DNA from: Actinokineospora diospyrosa
Lineage (GTDB): Bacteria > Actinomycetota > Actinomycetes > Mycobacteriales > Pseudonocardiaceae
Assembly: GCF_024171925.1 (NCBI RefSeq)
Contig: NZ_JAMTCO010000002.1
Coordinates: forward strand, 151,041 to 215,040
Direction: 5' to 3'
DNA length: 64,000 nucleotides
Part shown: piece after piece, positions 22,846 through 32,189 of the stretch
Position numbering within the stretch: the stretch's first letter is position 1
How the letters are laid out: each line of letters begins with the position of its first letter
Notes under the pieces: generated by a model
What the model was told of the DNA's origin: nothing
Seen by the model: only the letters and a program-made list of their open reading frames with translations
Databases searched by the model: none
Made by a program: the position numbers and the translations under genes

Positions 22846-24683
22846 AAGAGTGGAACGAGTACCCGGACGGCTGGGTCTGGCTGGGCCAGATCCTGCTGGT
22901 TGGCGCGGGCATCGCGGCCGTCGTGCTGCTGGTGCGCCTGCTGTGGCGGGTCGCGACCCCGTACCTGGCCGAGCGCCCCGCGCTCGACCGCCCGCTCGGC
23001 ATCGCTGGTGGCGTGGTCGCCATCATCGGCGCTCTGCTCCCCTGGGTGACCTTCGTCCTCAACGACGGCCCCTACCCGGACAAGGCGACCCTGCAGTTCT
23101 TCGACTCCCCGTGGGCGTTGAGCGGGTTCCGCCTGCACACGCTGATCATCGGCGTCCTGGCCATCGCGGTGGTCTTCCTCCCGCTGCCCCGGCGCCGGGT
23201 GCTGCGCGCGCTCGGCTGGGGCTCCATCGGCATCGCGCTGGTGAACATCCTCTTCCCGATCATCGACGGCGGCGGCTTCGGCGCGATCACCTCCGACGGC
23301 GAGTCGTTCGCCTTCGGCGGCATCGCCACCCTGATCGCCGCGGTCCTGCTGGTCTTCGCCGCGAAGGCGGGCGGTGTGCTGGAGCCGATCCCGCACTGGA
23401 AGAGCGCGGTCCCCACGCTCGTCGCCTACGCGGTGCTGGTCGTCTCCTTCGTCGTGCTGCTGCTCGTGGTCGCGATGCTGCTCAACTCCGGCGGCCAGGG
23501 CGGTGTCGGCAACCCGTACGCGGGCCCGATCTTCCTGTCCCTGCTGGCGTTCCTGGCCGGTGTGCTCGGCGCGCTGCACGCGATCGGGCTCACCACCTGG
23601 ATCTCGGCGCTGTCGGACAAGCACAAGTGGTTCAGCGTGATCGTCCTGCTGGTGGTGGCGCTCGCGCTGCCGTTCACCGAGGCGGGCACGGACTACTGGA
23701 TGACCACGGCGGCCAACATCGGCGTGTACGCCGCGACCGCCATCGGCCTCAACATCGTCGTCGGCCTCGCCGGCCTGCTCGACCTCGGGTACGTGGCGTT
23801 CCTGGGCATCGGCGCGTTCGTCGCGGCGAACTTCTCCGGTGCCGCGGCGGCCGCGGTCGGCATCGAGTTGCCGTTCGTGGTCGCGGCGCTCATCGCCGCG
23901 GTCGTGGCGGGCATCTTCGGTGCCGTGGTCGGGTCCCCGACGCTGCGCGTGCGCGGCGACTACCTGGCCATCGTCACGCTCGCCTTCGGTGAGATCTTCA
24001 AGAAGGCCGCGCAGAACAACATCGGTGGGCTCACCGGTGGCGCTAACGCCATCCCCAACGTGCCTCCGGTGAGCGCGTTCGGTCAACCCTTCGACCAGCC
24101 GCTGACGATCGGTTCGGTGGAGCTGCCCTCGGGCGTCCTCTACTACGTGTTGATCATCGTGCTCGTCGCCCTGGTCATGGTCGTGTTCGCGAACCTGAAG
24201 AACGCGCGCATCGGCCGGGCGTGGATCGCGATCCGCGAGGACGAGGACGCCGCGCGGGCCATGGGCATCAAGACCGGGCAGGCGAAGATCCTCGCCTTCC
24301 TCATCGGCGCGATGCTGGCCGGTCTCGCGGGCGCGGTGTTCGCGCACAAGACCTCCACCGTGGCTTACGACAGCTTCCAGTTCATCGAGTCGGTGACGCT
24401 GCTCGCGGCGGTCATCCTCGGCGGCATGGGGTCCATCCCCGGCGCCGTGCTCGGTGCCGCGCTGCTGCTGGTGCTGCCGGAGAAGCTGCGCGAGTTCGCC
24501 GACTACCGGCTCATGCTCTTCGGCCTGGCGCTGGTGCTGATCATGCGGTTCCGCCCGCAGGGGCTGGTCCCGGACCGGCACCGCAGGGCCGAACTGGCCA
24601 ACGAGGGCGCCGAGGGCGTACCCATCGAGGAGCTCAACGTGCACGACGACACCCCCGGTGACTCGAAGGCGGTGACCCGATGA
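22842..24683 (+). CDS. livM: Branched-chain amino-acid ABC permease LivM, extended
   Basis: This encodes 613 residues. The C-terminal 400 residues are a standard LivM permease (GLNIVVGLAGLLDLGYVAFLGIGAF, RVRGDYLAIVTLAFGEI, and the AMGIKTGQAKILAF EAA-type loop). The first 200 residues add several extra membrane helices not needed by the family, making it about one third longer than usual; what the extension does is unknown. The GTG start overlaps the livH stop. Confidence 0.88.
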   Translation: MKEWNEYPDGWVWLGQILLVGAGIAAVVLLVRLLWRVATPYLAERPALDRPLGIAGGVVAIIGALLPWVTFVLNDGPYPDKATLQFFDSPWALSGFRLHTLIIGVLAIAVVFLPLPRRRVLRALGWGSIGIALVNILFPIIDGGGFGAITSDGESFAFGGIATLIAAVLLVFAAKAGGVLEPIPHWKSAVPTLVAYAVLVVSFVVLLLVVAMLLNSGGQGGVGNPYAGPIFLSLLAFLAGVLGALHAIGLTTWISALSDKHKWFSVIVLLVVALALPFTEAGTDYWMTTAANIGVYAATAIGLNIVVGLAGLLDLGYVAFLGIGAFVAANFSGAAAAAVGIELPFVVAALIAAVVAGIFGAVVGSPTLRVRGDYLAIVTLAFGEIFKKAAQNNIGGLTGGANAIPNVPPVSAFGQPFDQPLTIGSVELPSGVLYYVLIIVLVALVMVVFANLKNARIGRAWIAIREDEDAARAMGIKTGQAKILAFLIGAMLAGLAGAVFAHKTSTVAYDSFQFIESVTLLAAVILGGMGSIPGAVLGAALLLVLPEKLREFADYRLMLFGLALVLIMRFRPQGLVPDRHRRAELANEGAEGVPIEELNVHDDTPGDSKAVTR

Positions 24684-25573
24684 CCGCCAGCAGGCCGCCG
24701 GTGCTCGCGGCGAACAGCGTGTCGATGGTGTTCGGTGGCCTCACCGCGCTGTCCAACGTCAGCCTGCGGTTGCAGGAGGGCCAGATCCTCGGGCTGATCG
24801 GGCCCAACGGCGCGGGCAAGACCACGTTCTTCAACTGCCTCACCGGCCTCTACTCGCCCACCACGGGCAACGTGGAGCTGCGCGGGCGGGTGCTGCCCAA
24901 GGACCCGGCCGCGGTGACCGTGGCCGGGGTGGCACGCACGTTCCAGAACATCCGGCTGTTCCCCAGCATGACCTCGCTGGAGAACGTCCTGGTCGGTCGG
25001 CACTCGCGGATGAAGCAGGGCCCGATCGCCTCGCTGTTCCACGGCCCGGCCTACCGCAAGGGCGAGCAGGACGCGCGGGACCGGTCGCTGGAGCTGCTGG
25101 AGTTCGTCGGCCTGGCCAGCGTGCACGACGAGCTGGCCCGCAACCTGCCCTACGGCGACCAGCGCAGGCTGGAGATCGCCAGGGCGCTGGCGACCGACCC
25201 GTCGGTGCTGCTGCTCGACGAGCCGACCGCGGGCATGAACCCGCAGGAGACCGAGGCGACCCGGCAGCTGATCTTCGCGATCCGCGAGACCGGCGTCGCG
25301 GTCGTGGTCATCGAGCACGACACGAAGTTCATCTTCTCGCTGTGCGACCACGTCTCGGTGCTGGTCCAGGGCCAGCTGCTGGTCGAGGGCACGCCGGAGG
25401 TGGTGCGCGGCGACCCCCGGGTCATCGAGGCCTACCTGGGCAAGCCCCCGGACGAGGTCCAGGCCGAGGTCCGCGGGTACGCCGAGGAAGTCGGCCACGG
25501 TGGGCCCGACGCGACTCAGGTGATGGAGCCGGTCCGCGACGTGGACGGCGGCAGCGAGGGAGGCAACCGGTGA
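24680..25573 (+). CDS. livG: Branched-chain amino-acid ABC ATPase LivG
   Basis: This encodes 297 residues. Walker A is GPNGAGKTT, the Q-loop lies in TFQNIRLF, the signature region is NLPYGDQRRLEIARAL (an LSGGQ variant typical of LivG), Walker B is VLLLDEPTAGMNP, and the H-loop is VVIEHD. It powers the LivHM channel with LivF. An acidic/Gly-rich tail of about 40 residues extends past the family core. ATGA overlap with livM. Confidence 0.92.
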   Translation: MTASRPPVLAANSVSMVFGGLTALSNVSLRLQEGQILGLIGPNGAGKTTFFNCLTGLYSPTTGNVELRGRVLPKDPAAVTVAGVARTFQNIRLFPSMTSLENVLVGRHSRMKQGPIASLFHGPAYRKGEQDARDRSLELLEFVGLASVHDELARNLPYGDQRRLEIARALATDPSVLLLDEPTAGMNPQETEATRQLIFAIRETGVAVVVIEHDTKFIFSLCDHVSVLVQGQLLVEGTPEVVRGDPRVIEAYLGKPPDEVQAEVRGYAEEVGHGGPDATQVMEPVRDVDGGSEGGNR

Positions 25574-26283
25574 CCGCACTGCTAGAGGTGCGCAACCTCA
25601 GCGTCGCCTACGGCGCCATCGAGGCGGTCCGTGACGTGTCCTTCTCCGTCGGCGAGGGCCAGATCGTCAGCCTCATCGGCAGCAACGGTGCGGGCAAGAC
25701 GACCACGCTGCGCACGATCTCGGGCCTGTTGCGGCCGAAGTCGGGCCAGATCCTGCTCGAGGGCAAGCCGATCGACGCCCTGGCCGCGCACACCATCCTC
25801 GAACGCGGTGTCGCGCACTGCCCCGAGGGCCGCAGGCTCTTCGGCCGGATGACGGTCGAGGAGAACCTGCAACTGGGCGCCTACGTCCGCAAGGACAGCG
25901 GCGTCGCGGCCGACATGCAGCGGGTGTACGAACTGTTCCCGGTGCTGGGCCAGCGCAAGACCCAGAAGGCGGGCCTGTTCTCCGGCGGCGAGCAGCAGAT
26001 GCTCGCCATCGGCCGCGCCATGATGTCGCGCCCCCGCCTGCTCATGCTCGACGAGCCCTCGATGGGCCTCTCCCCGATCATGACGCAGCGGATCTTCGAC
26101 ACGATCAAGGACCTGCAGGCGCAGGGCACCACGATCCTGCTGGTCGAGCAGAACGCCCTGGCGGCACTTGCCCTGTCCGACCGCGGCTACGTCGTGGACC
26201 TCGGCCGGACGACGCTGGAGGGCCCGGGTCACGACCTCCTCGCGGACGAGCGGGTACGCGCCGCTTACCTCGGCGAGGGCTGA
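25570..26283 (+). CDS. livF: Branched-chain amino-acid ABC ATPase LivF
   Basis: The product is 237 residues, a compact ABC ATPase: Walker A GSNGAGKTT, LivF-type CPEGRRLFGRMTVEENL, signature FSGGEQQMLAIGRA, Walker B LLMLDEPSMGLSP, H-loop VEQN. It is the last gene of the operon, followed by a strong terminator 16 nt after the stop. Confidence 0.92.
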   Translation: MTALLEVRNLSVAYGAIEAVRDVSFSVGEGQIVSLIGSNGAGKTTTLRTISGLLRPKSGQILLEGKPIDALAAHTILERGVAHCPEGRRLFGRMTVEENLQLGAYVRKDSGVAADMQRVYELFPVLGQRKTQKAGLFSGGEQQMLAIGRAMMSRPRLLMLDEPSMGLSPIMTQRIFDTIKDLQAQGTTILLVEQNALAALALSDRGYVVDLGRTTLEGPGHDLLADERVRAAYLGEG

Positions 26284-26298
26284 TCTGTCGCTTGTGGA

Positions 26299-26325
26299 GG
26301 GGCCGCACCCGGCGGGTGCGGCCCC
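26299..26325 (+). terminator. Terminator of the branched-chain amino-acid operon
   Basis: GGGGCCGCACCC (26299-26310) pairs perfectly with GGGTGCGGCCCC (26314-26325) around a 3-nt loop, followed by TTTGCGTT. It lies 16 nt after livF. Confidence 0.9.
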
Positions 26326-27028
26326 TTTGCGTTGTCCGGTGTGGACTTGGGTGACCCTGGCTGGTTGGTAGTGCTTGGCTGCGGGTTGCTTGGGGCCGGG
26401 TTGCCTGGTGGTGTTCCTGGGTTTGGTTGGCTACGGGCAGGCTGGTGGTGCTTGGTTGGCTTCAGGGTGCTTCGTTGACCCTGAGTTGCTTGGCGTTGGG
26501 CTGGCTGGCTGTGCTGGCTGTTTAGTGGCGCTTGACCCCGGGCTGGTTGTTCGGTGGCGCTTGGCCCCGGGATGCTTGCTTGGTGGTGCTTGACTCCGGG
26601 TTGCGTGTCCACGGGCACGCCGGGAGCGGCCGCCTGCGCGTTGCCCGCGCTGCCGTGGCGACCGGCCCGCTCGGTCACCTACTCGGCGAGCGCGAGGACG
26701 ACCAGGCGGTGCCTGGCCCCCGTTGCCTGACCCCTGTTGCTTGCCTGGCGGCGTTTGGTCCCGGGTGCTTGCTGGTGGTGCTGGACTCCGGTTTGCGTGT
26801 CCGGGCAGTGCCTGCCCCTGTTGCTTGCCCGGCGGCGTTTGGTCCCGGGTACTTGCTGCTAGCGCTTGACTCTGGGGCTGCCTGCTTGGTGGTCCCCGAC
26901 CTGGACGCTTGCCTGGCCAGCGCGTGAACCCGGTGGTGCTTGGCCCGGTCGTGCTTGCCTAGCGGCGGTGCTGATCCGCCGGTACCCGCCTCGGCGGGCC
27001 GCCGCGTGCGCGCCCTCTGGCGGTGATG

Positions 27029-27150
27029 TTCACCCGTCTCAGCGACAAAAGTTATCCACATCTGGATCTTGGTTGCCCCTGTTTCAAGATCCACTGTCGG
27101 TGGGGCCTAGTAGACTGGCCCTGGGGCCGCCCCCCGGTGAGGGTGGGGGC
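27029..27150 (+). repeat. Intergenic 120-bp repeat with hairpin and TTATCCACA box, copy 1
   Basis: The copy starts TTCACCCGTCTCAGCGACAA, then TTATCCACA (27052-27060, a consensus DnaA box), then a hairpin with arms TGGATCTTG (27063-27071) and CAAGATCCA (27085-27093), then GTAGACTGG and a G/C-rich end. The same order recurs 426 bp downstream. Confidence 0.65.
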
Positions 27151-27454
27151 TGCGCCCCCGACCCGCGCGCGTGGGGGGAGCGGTGTTGGTGTCGCAGTGA
27201 GCGCGTGGACTGTGGCTTGATGTGCCGATGTCTGACCGGTGGCCTGCCTTGGGATGGTTGACGTCGGCCTGGTTTGGGCGGGTGGCTTGCCGGTGGGTGG
27301 TCCGCCTGCGCTCCGGTCCAATCGGGACACGCGTCCGCTGCGACCTGGATCCGGACACCCGAGTTGATCACCCTCGCACGACTTGGCCCGCCAAGCCCCG
27401 TCTAGGCGACCTCCGGCGCGTTCCCGCAGGTCACAGCCCCCCGCTCGTCCAGAT

Positions 27455-27577
27455 ATTCACCCGTCCCAGCGACAAAAGTCATCCACATGTCGATCTTCAC
27501 CGGCCTCGTTCAAGATCGACTGTCACCCCCACCCGGTAGACTGGCACCGGGGTCGCCCCCCGGAGAGGGTGGGGGCC
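27455..27577 (+). repeat. Intergenic 120-bp repeat with hairpin, copy 2
   Basis: Same layout as the copy at 27029: TTCACCCGTCCCAGCGACAA, TCATCCACA (27479-27487), hairpin arms GTCGATCTT (27489-27497) and AAGATCGAC (27512-27520), GGTAGACTGG and a G/C-rich end. One stem pair changed from G-C in copy 1 to C-G here, so base pairing was kept while the sequence drifted. The loops differ completely. Confidence 0.65.
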
Positions 27578-27712
27578 GGGCTCGACTCGGTGGGCGCGCG
27601 CGAAGAGGAGGGCGGCGGGGTCGCCGGGAGGGCGGCAGGGCTGCCGAGGGGCGGGTAGGGGTGTAAGGCGCAGCGGGTGGGGCGTTCCCCGCGCGAGAGA
27701 ACGGCTAAGAGG

Positions 27713-28147
27713 TCACGAAGGGTCGCCGGGGGCCTTTGCGATGATCACGCACGTAAGGCGCGCGGTGCAGGTTCGGCGGTCTTGGTCGTCGGTGATGACG
27801 ATCTCGAAGGTCGAGGTGGTGCGGCCGATGTGCAGGGGGGTGCAGACCGCGGTGACCTGTCCGGTGCGGACGGCTCGGTGGTGGGTGCAGGAGAGTTCCA
27901 GGCCGACGGCCAGTTTGCCGGTGGGGGCGTTGAGGACGGCGGCGATCGAGCCGAGGGTTTCGGCCAGCACCGCGTTCGCGCCGCCGTGCAGGAGGCCGTA
28001 GGGCTGCAGGTTGCCCTTCACCGGCATGGTCCCGACGAGCCGGGTGGGGGTCCAGTCGGTGACGTCGATGCCCAGTTTGTCCGGCAGGAACTGGTCGGCC
28101 ACCTCTGCGCGCAGCCCGGGCAGCTTGTCGCGGTCGATCCCGCTCAT
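27713..28147 (-). CDS. Hotdog-fold (PaaI-type) thioesterase
   Basis: This encodes 144 residues with a hotdog pattern: a central helix in YGLLHGGANAVLAETLGSIAA, the catalytic-type HGG and Glu, followed by beta strands ending LTCVII. Such proteins hydrolyse acyl-CoA esters; the substrate is unknown. It is transcribed divergently from polA with 43 nt between the two start codons. Confidence 0.82.
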   Translation of the reverse strand: MSGIDRDKLPGLRAEVADQFLPDKLGIDVTDWTPTRLVGTMPVKGNLQPYGLLHGGANAVLAETLGSIAAVLNAPTGKLAVGLELSCTHHRAVRTGQVTAVCTPLHIGRTTSTFEIVITDDQDRRTCTARLTCVIIAKAPGDPS

Positions 28148-28190
28148 GGGTCCTCCGAAGGGTGTCGGTGCCCCACCCTAGACTCGGACC

Positions 28191-30905
28191 GTGCCTGCGA
28201 AGACTGAGACCCGTACCACCCCCCGGCTGCTGCTCATCGACGGCCACTCCATGGCGTACCGGGCGTTCTTCGCGCTGCCCAAGGAGAACTTCCAGACCGG
28301 CACCGGTCAGCACACCAACGCCGTCTACGGCTTCACCTCCATGCTGATCAACCTGCTGCGCGACGAGGCGCCCACCCACCTCGCGGTCTGCTTCGACGTC
28401 TCCCGCAAGACCTTCCGCACCGAGCACTACCCCGAGTACAAGGCGAACCGCAGCGCCAGCCCGGACGAGTTCAAGGGGCAGGTCAGCCTGATCGAGGACG
28501 TCCTCGCCACGCTGAACATCCCGAAGCTCGCCAAGGACAACTACGAGGCCGACGACCTCATCGCCACCCTCACCACCCAGGCGACCGCCGCCGGCTACCA
28601 CGTGTCGATCTGCACCGGCGACCGCGACGCGCTGCAGCTGGTCACCGACGAGGTCACCGTGCTCTACCCGGTGAAGGGCGTCTCCGAGCTGGCCCGCTAC
28701 ACGCCCGCGCTGGTGCAGGACAAGTACGGGCTGACCCCGGCGCAGTACCCGGACTTCGCCGCGCTGCGCGGGGACCCCAGCGACAACCTGCCCAACATCA
28801 AGGGCGTCGGCGAGAAGACCATCACCAAGTGGATCCAGCAGTTCGGCTCGCTCGGCGAGCTGGTCGACCGGGTCGACGAGGTCAAGGGCAAGGCGGGGGA
28901 GTTGCTGCGGGCGAACCTGTCCAGCGTGCTGCTCAACCGGCAGCTCACCGAGCTGGTGCGCGACGTGCACCTCGAGGTCGCCCCCGAAGACCTCGAAGTG
29001 CGCGACTGGGACCGCGACGCGGTGCACCGGTTGTTCGACGAGCTGGAGTTCCGGGTGTTGCGGGACCGGCTGTTCGCGACCCTGTCGACCGCCGAGCCCG
29101 AGGCCGAGGAGGGCTTCGAGGTCAGCGGCGGCGCCGTCGCGGCGGGGGAGTTGCCCGGGTGGCTCGCTGAGCACGCGCCGCAGGGGACCCGGATCGGACT
29201 GTCCTTCCGCGAGACCGCGACCGGGGTGTCCGGCCAGGCCGTGGAACTGCGGTCGGTCGCGTTGGCCACGGCGGCGGGCGAGGGTGTCTACATCGACGTC
29301 ACCACGCTCAGTGAGGACGACGAGAAGGCCTTCCGCGACTGGCTCGCCGACCCGGCCGCGCCCAAGCTCGCGCACGACGTCAAGCGCTCGCTGCACGCCG
29401 TGCGCCACCGGGGCTGGGTCGTCGGTGGCCTGATCACCGACACCGCACTCGCGGCGTACCTGGTCCGACCGGGCCAGCGCACCTTCAACCTCGACGACCT
29501 CGTCTTGCGCTACCTGCAGCGGGAACTGCGCGTCGAGGACGGCGACGGCGAGCAGCAGCTGTCCCTGCTCGACGACGAGGGCGAGGACGAGCGCAAGCTC
29601 GCCGCGGGGGAGATCCTGCGCGCCAGGGCCATCGCCGAGCTCGCCGACGCGCTGGACGAGGCGCTCGCCGAGACCGGGCAGGCGCCGCTGCTGGCCGACA
29701 TGGAGCTGCCGCTGCTGCGGGTGCTCGCCGAGCTCGAGGCGGTCGGCATCGCGGTCGACACCGAGCGGCTGGACATCCTCGAGTCGCAGTTCGCCGCCCG
29801 GGTGCGCGACGCCGAGCGGGCCGCGTTCGACGTGATCGGCAAGGAGATCAACCTCGGGTCGCCCAAGCAGCTGCAGGTCGTGCTGTTCGACGAGCTGCAG
29901 ATGCCCAAGACCAAGCGCACCAAGACCGGTTACACCACCGACGCCGAGGCGCTGACCACCCTCTACGAGCAGACCGAGCACCCGTTCCTGGCGCACATGC
30001 TCGAGCACCGGGACGCGACCAGGCTGCGGGTCACCGTCGAGGGCCTGATCAAGTCGGTGTCGGAGGACGGGCGCATCCACACCACGTTCAACCAGACCAT
30101 CGCCGCCACCGGCCGGTTGTCCTCCACCGAGCCGAACCTGCAGAACATCCCGATCCGCACCGAGGCGGGCCGCACCATCCGCGACGCGTTCGTGGTCGGC
30201 GCCGACTCCGCCGAGCTGCTCACCGCGGACTACAGCCAGATCGAGATGCGGATCATGGCGCACCTGTCCGAGGACGCGGCGCTGATCGAGGCGTTCAACT
30301 CCGGGTTCGACTTCCACGCCGCCACCGCCGCCCGCGTGTTCAGCGTCGAGCCGACCGCGGTGTCGCAGGAGCAGCGCGCCAAGATCAAGGCGATGAACTA
30401 CGGCCTGGCGTACGGGCTCTCCGCCTACGGCCTGTCGCAGCAGCTGCGGATCTCCACCGAGGAGGCCCGGGGGCTGATGGACGACTACTTCCAGGGCTTC
30501 GGCGGGGTCCGCGACTACCTGCACGAGGTCGTCGCCAAGGCGCGCAAGGACGGCTACACCGAGACCATCTTCGGTCGCCGCCGCTACCTGCCCGACCTCA
30601 CCAGCGACAACCGCCAGCGCCGCGAGATGGCCGAGCGGATGGCGCTCAACGCCCCCATCCAGGGCAGCGCCGCCGACATCATCAAGGTCGCCATGCTCAA
30701 CGTCCACCGCGAACTCGGCGCCGCGGACCTGCGCACCCGGATGCTGCTGCAGGTCCACGACGAACTCGTCCTCGAGGTCGCCGAGGGGGAGCGGGAGCGG
30801 GCCGAAACCCTGGTCCGGGCCCAGATGGCCGCCGCGTTCCACCTGCGCGTCCCGCTGGACGTGTCGGTCGGGTTCGGTCGATCCTGGAACCAGGCCGCGC
30901 ACTAG
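28191..30905 (+). CDS. polA: DNA polymerase I
   Basis: This encodes 904 residues. The N-terminal 5'-nuclease domain (LLLIDGHSMAYRAFF, then ADDLIATL and GDRDALQLV) is followed by a 3'-exonuclease-like domain that lacks the DxE metal motif and so is probably inactive, as in other actinobacterial enzymes. The polymerase domain has motif A DYSQIEMR (about 680), motif B with MNYGLAYG (about 735) and motif C VHDE (about 854). It fills gaps in repair and matures Okazaki fragments. GTG 28191 lies 6 nt after TAGACT (28179-28184), a leaderless start. Confidence 0.96.
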   Translation: MPAKTETRTTPRLLLIDGHSMAYRAFFALPKENFQTGTGQHTNAVYGFTSMLINLLRDEAPTHLAVCFDVSRKTFRTEHYPEYKANRSASPDEFKGQVSLIEDVLATLNIPKLAKDNYEADDLIATLTTQATAAGYHVSICTGDRDALQLVTDEVTVLYPVKGVSELARYTPALVQDKYGLTPAQYPDFAALRGDPSDNLPNIKGVGEKTITKWIQQFGSLGELVDRVDEVKGKAGELLRANLSSVLLNRQLTELVRDVHLEVAPEDLEVRDWDRDAVHRLFDELEFRVLRDRLFATLSTAEPEAEEGFEVSGGAVAAGELPGWLAEHAPQGTRIGLSFRETATGVSGQAVELRSVALATAAGEGVYIDVTTLSEDDEKAFRDWLADPAAPKLAHDVKRSLHAVRHRGWVVGGLITDTALAAYLVRPGQRTFNLDDLVLRYLQRELRVEDGDGEQQLSLLDDEGEDERKLAAGEILRARAIAELADALDEALAETGQAPLLADMELPLLRVLAELEAVGIAVDTERLDILESQFAARVRDAERAAFDVIGKEINLGSPKQLQVVLFDELQMPKTKRTKTGYTTDAEALTTLYEQTEHPFLAHMLEHRDATRLRVTVEGLIKSVSEDGRIHTTFNQTIAATGRLSSTEPNLQNIPIRTEAGRTIRDAFVVGADSAELLTADYSQIEMRIMAHLSEDAALIEAFNSGFDFHAATAARVFSVEPTAVSQEQRAKIKAMNYGLAYGLSAYGLSQQLRISTEEARGLMDDYFQGFGGVRDYLHEVVAKARKDGYTETIFGRRRYLPDLTSDNRQRREMAERMALNAPIQGSAADIIKVAMLNVHRELGAADLRTRMLLQVHDELVLEVAEGERERAETLVRAQMAAAFHLRVPLDVSVGFGRSWNQAAH

Positions 30906-30937
30906 TCCATGATCCTCCCAGTGGGCGGAGGGGACGC

Positions 30938-31639
30938 ATGGACAGCCAACGGTCACTCGGCGCGGCGACGGCGACGGCCGCGGTGCGCCGGGCCCTCCTG
31001 CGGTCGGTGGCGCTGTTCGCCGCCGGGGTGCTGCTGTTCGCCGCTGCCGGGCTGACCGACAGCACCATCGAGGAGCGGCGGGCCAAACTGCTCACCGAGG
31101 GCGTCCGGGTGTCCGGTGTGGTGGTCGCCGTCGTGGACCGCACCCGGCACACCGCCGGGTCGATCGACGTCCGCTTCGCCGTGGACGGGCAGGACCGGGT
31201 CCGCACCCTCACCCTGCTGGTGCCCGACCCCCCGATCCGGGTCGACGACCCGATCACCCTCGCCTACGACCCCGCCGACCCCGAGCGTCTGGCGAGCGCG
31301 CGTGCGGGCACCGACCCGCCGTTGGCTCTGTCTGCGGCGCACCTCGGCACCACCATGGCCGCCGTCGGCCTCACCGCCGCCGGTGTCATCCTCATCGCCC
31401 GCTGGTGGCGCCGACTACTGGCCACCCGCCGCCACGGCTGGCGCCCCGGCACCGCGACCGCTGACGCTGCCCTGGTCCACGTCTGCCTGGACGTCGCCCC
31501 GCACAGCGAGGTCCGCATCGACACCGGCCGCTCCCGCACCCACAACGGCCGAGTCCTCCTCGGCGGCGCGGGCGGCGCAGTGGTCCTCGTCGGTGCCGAC
31601 GGGCGGGTCGTGCCCGGTCGGGAGTTGGCCCGTGGCTGA
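30938..31639 (+). CDS. DUF3592-like membrane protein
   Basis: This encodes 233 residues. One membrane helix lies near 20-42, a beta-rich domain with GVVVAVVDRTRHTAGSIDVRF and DPITLAYDPADPERL follows (DUF3592 pattern), then a second helix near 125-150 and a short soluble tail. Function unknown. It lies 32 nt after polA and overlaps a shorter relative downstream. Confidence 0.65.
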   Translation: MDSQRSLGAATATAAVRRALLRSVALFAAGVLLFAAAGLTDSTIEERRAKLLTEGVRVSGVVVAVVDRTRHTAGSIDVRFAVDGQDRVRTLTLLVPDPPIRVDDPITLAYDPADPERLASARAGTDPPLALSAAHLGTTMAAVGLTAAGVILIARWWRRLLATRRHGWRPGTATADAALVHVCLDVAPHSEVRIDTGRSRTHNGRVLLGGAGGAVVLVGADGRVVPGRELARG

Positions 31640-32189
31640 GCGATCAGTGGCTGACCCGCACCGGGGGGTGACGGCCGAGGATGCGACAGCGGCGGTGCGC
31701 CGCGCACTACTGCGGTCGGCGCTCGCCCTCGTGGCCGGGGTCGTCTCCCTCGTCGTGTGCGCAGCCGTTGCCTCCATCGAGGACGCCGACGCGGTCGCCG
31801 CCGGTATCAGCCCCGCCGGGGTGGGTGGGGTGCCGGACGTGCTGTTCGCGGGTGCCGCGGCGCTCGCCGCCCTGGCGCTCTGGCTCGTCCCGACCAGGAC
31901 TCTCCTGGTGCTCCGCTGGGCCCTGCGGCTGCGGTCGGTCCGCAAACACGGGTGGCGGCGCGGTCACGCCACCGCCACTCCCGGGGCACCCCGGCGCATC
32001 CGGGTCCACTCGGATTCCGACGAGGTCGATGATGTCGATGATGTCACCGTGCTGACCTGCCTCCTGTTGGGCGGGCGCGGCCCCACCCCACTGCGCAAGG
32101 GCCCGGTGCTGCTGGGCGGCTCCGGGCGCGCCGCGGTGATCATGTTCTGCTGGGGCGGGCGGGTGGAAGCCGGGCGGGAGGTGCGGTGA
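31632..32189 (+). CDS. Membrane protein, short relative of the upstream gene
   Basis: This encodes 185 residues. The start (ATAAVRRALLRSALALVAGV) and the end (GPVLLGGSGRAAVIM, then VEAGREVR) mirror the upstream protein, but the central beta domain is absent, so it looks like a tandem paralogue that lost its middle. It has two hydrophobic spans. GTG 31632 overlaps the preceding frame by 8 nt and has GGAG upstream. Confidence 0.6.
   Translation: MAERSVADPHRGVTAEDATAAVRRALLRSALALVAGVVSLVVCAAVASIEDADAVAAGISPAGVGGVPDVLFAGAAALAALALWLVPTRTLLVLRWALRLRSVRKHGWRRGHATATPGAPRRIRVHSDSDEVDDVDDVTVLTCLLLGGRGPTPLRKGPVLLGGSGRAAVIMFCWGGRVEAGREVR

Larger units (their letters stand above)
26326..27712. other. 1.4-kb gene-poor, repeat-rich interval
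   Basis: No convincing gene is seen. From 26340 to about 26960 the strand is G/T-rich and built of degenerate copies of units such as TGCTTGGTGGTGCTTGACTC and GCTTGCCTGGCGGCGTTTGG. The clearest pair begins near 26737 and 26819 and is about 50 nt long with few differences. From 27029 a duplicated element of about 120 bp occurs twice (listed separately). Open frames here lack codon-position bias and ribosome-binding sites. Confidence 0.6.

Noticed and set aside
26375-26927. Two open frames in the G/T-rich tract after livF
   Set aside because: Low-complexity Gly/Leu/Val/Cys translations created by the repeats; no start signal and no codon bias.
27705-30956. 1083-residue open frame antisense to polA
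   Set aside because: It is the mirror of a high-GC coding sequence: composition is extreme in Gly, Val, Arg, Asp and His, there are no motifs, and polA on the other strand is certain. The same applies to the long antisense frames over the translocase, uvrB, rpsA and the liv operon.
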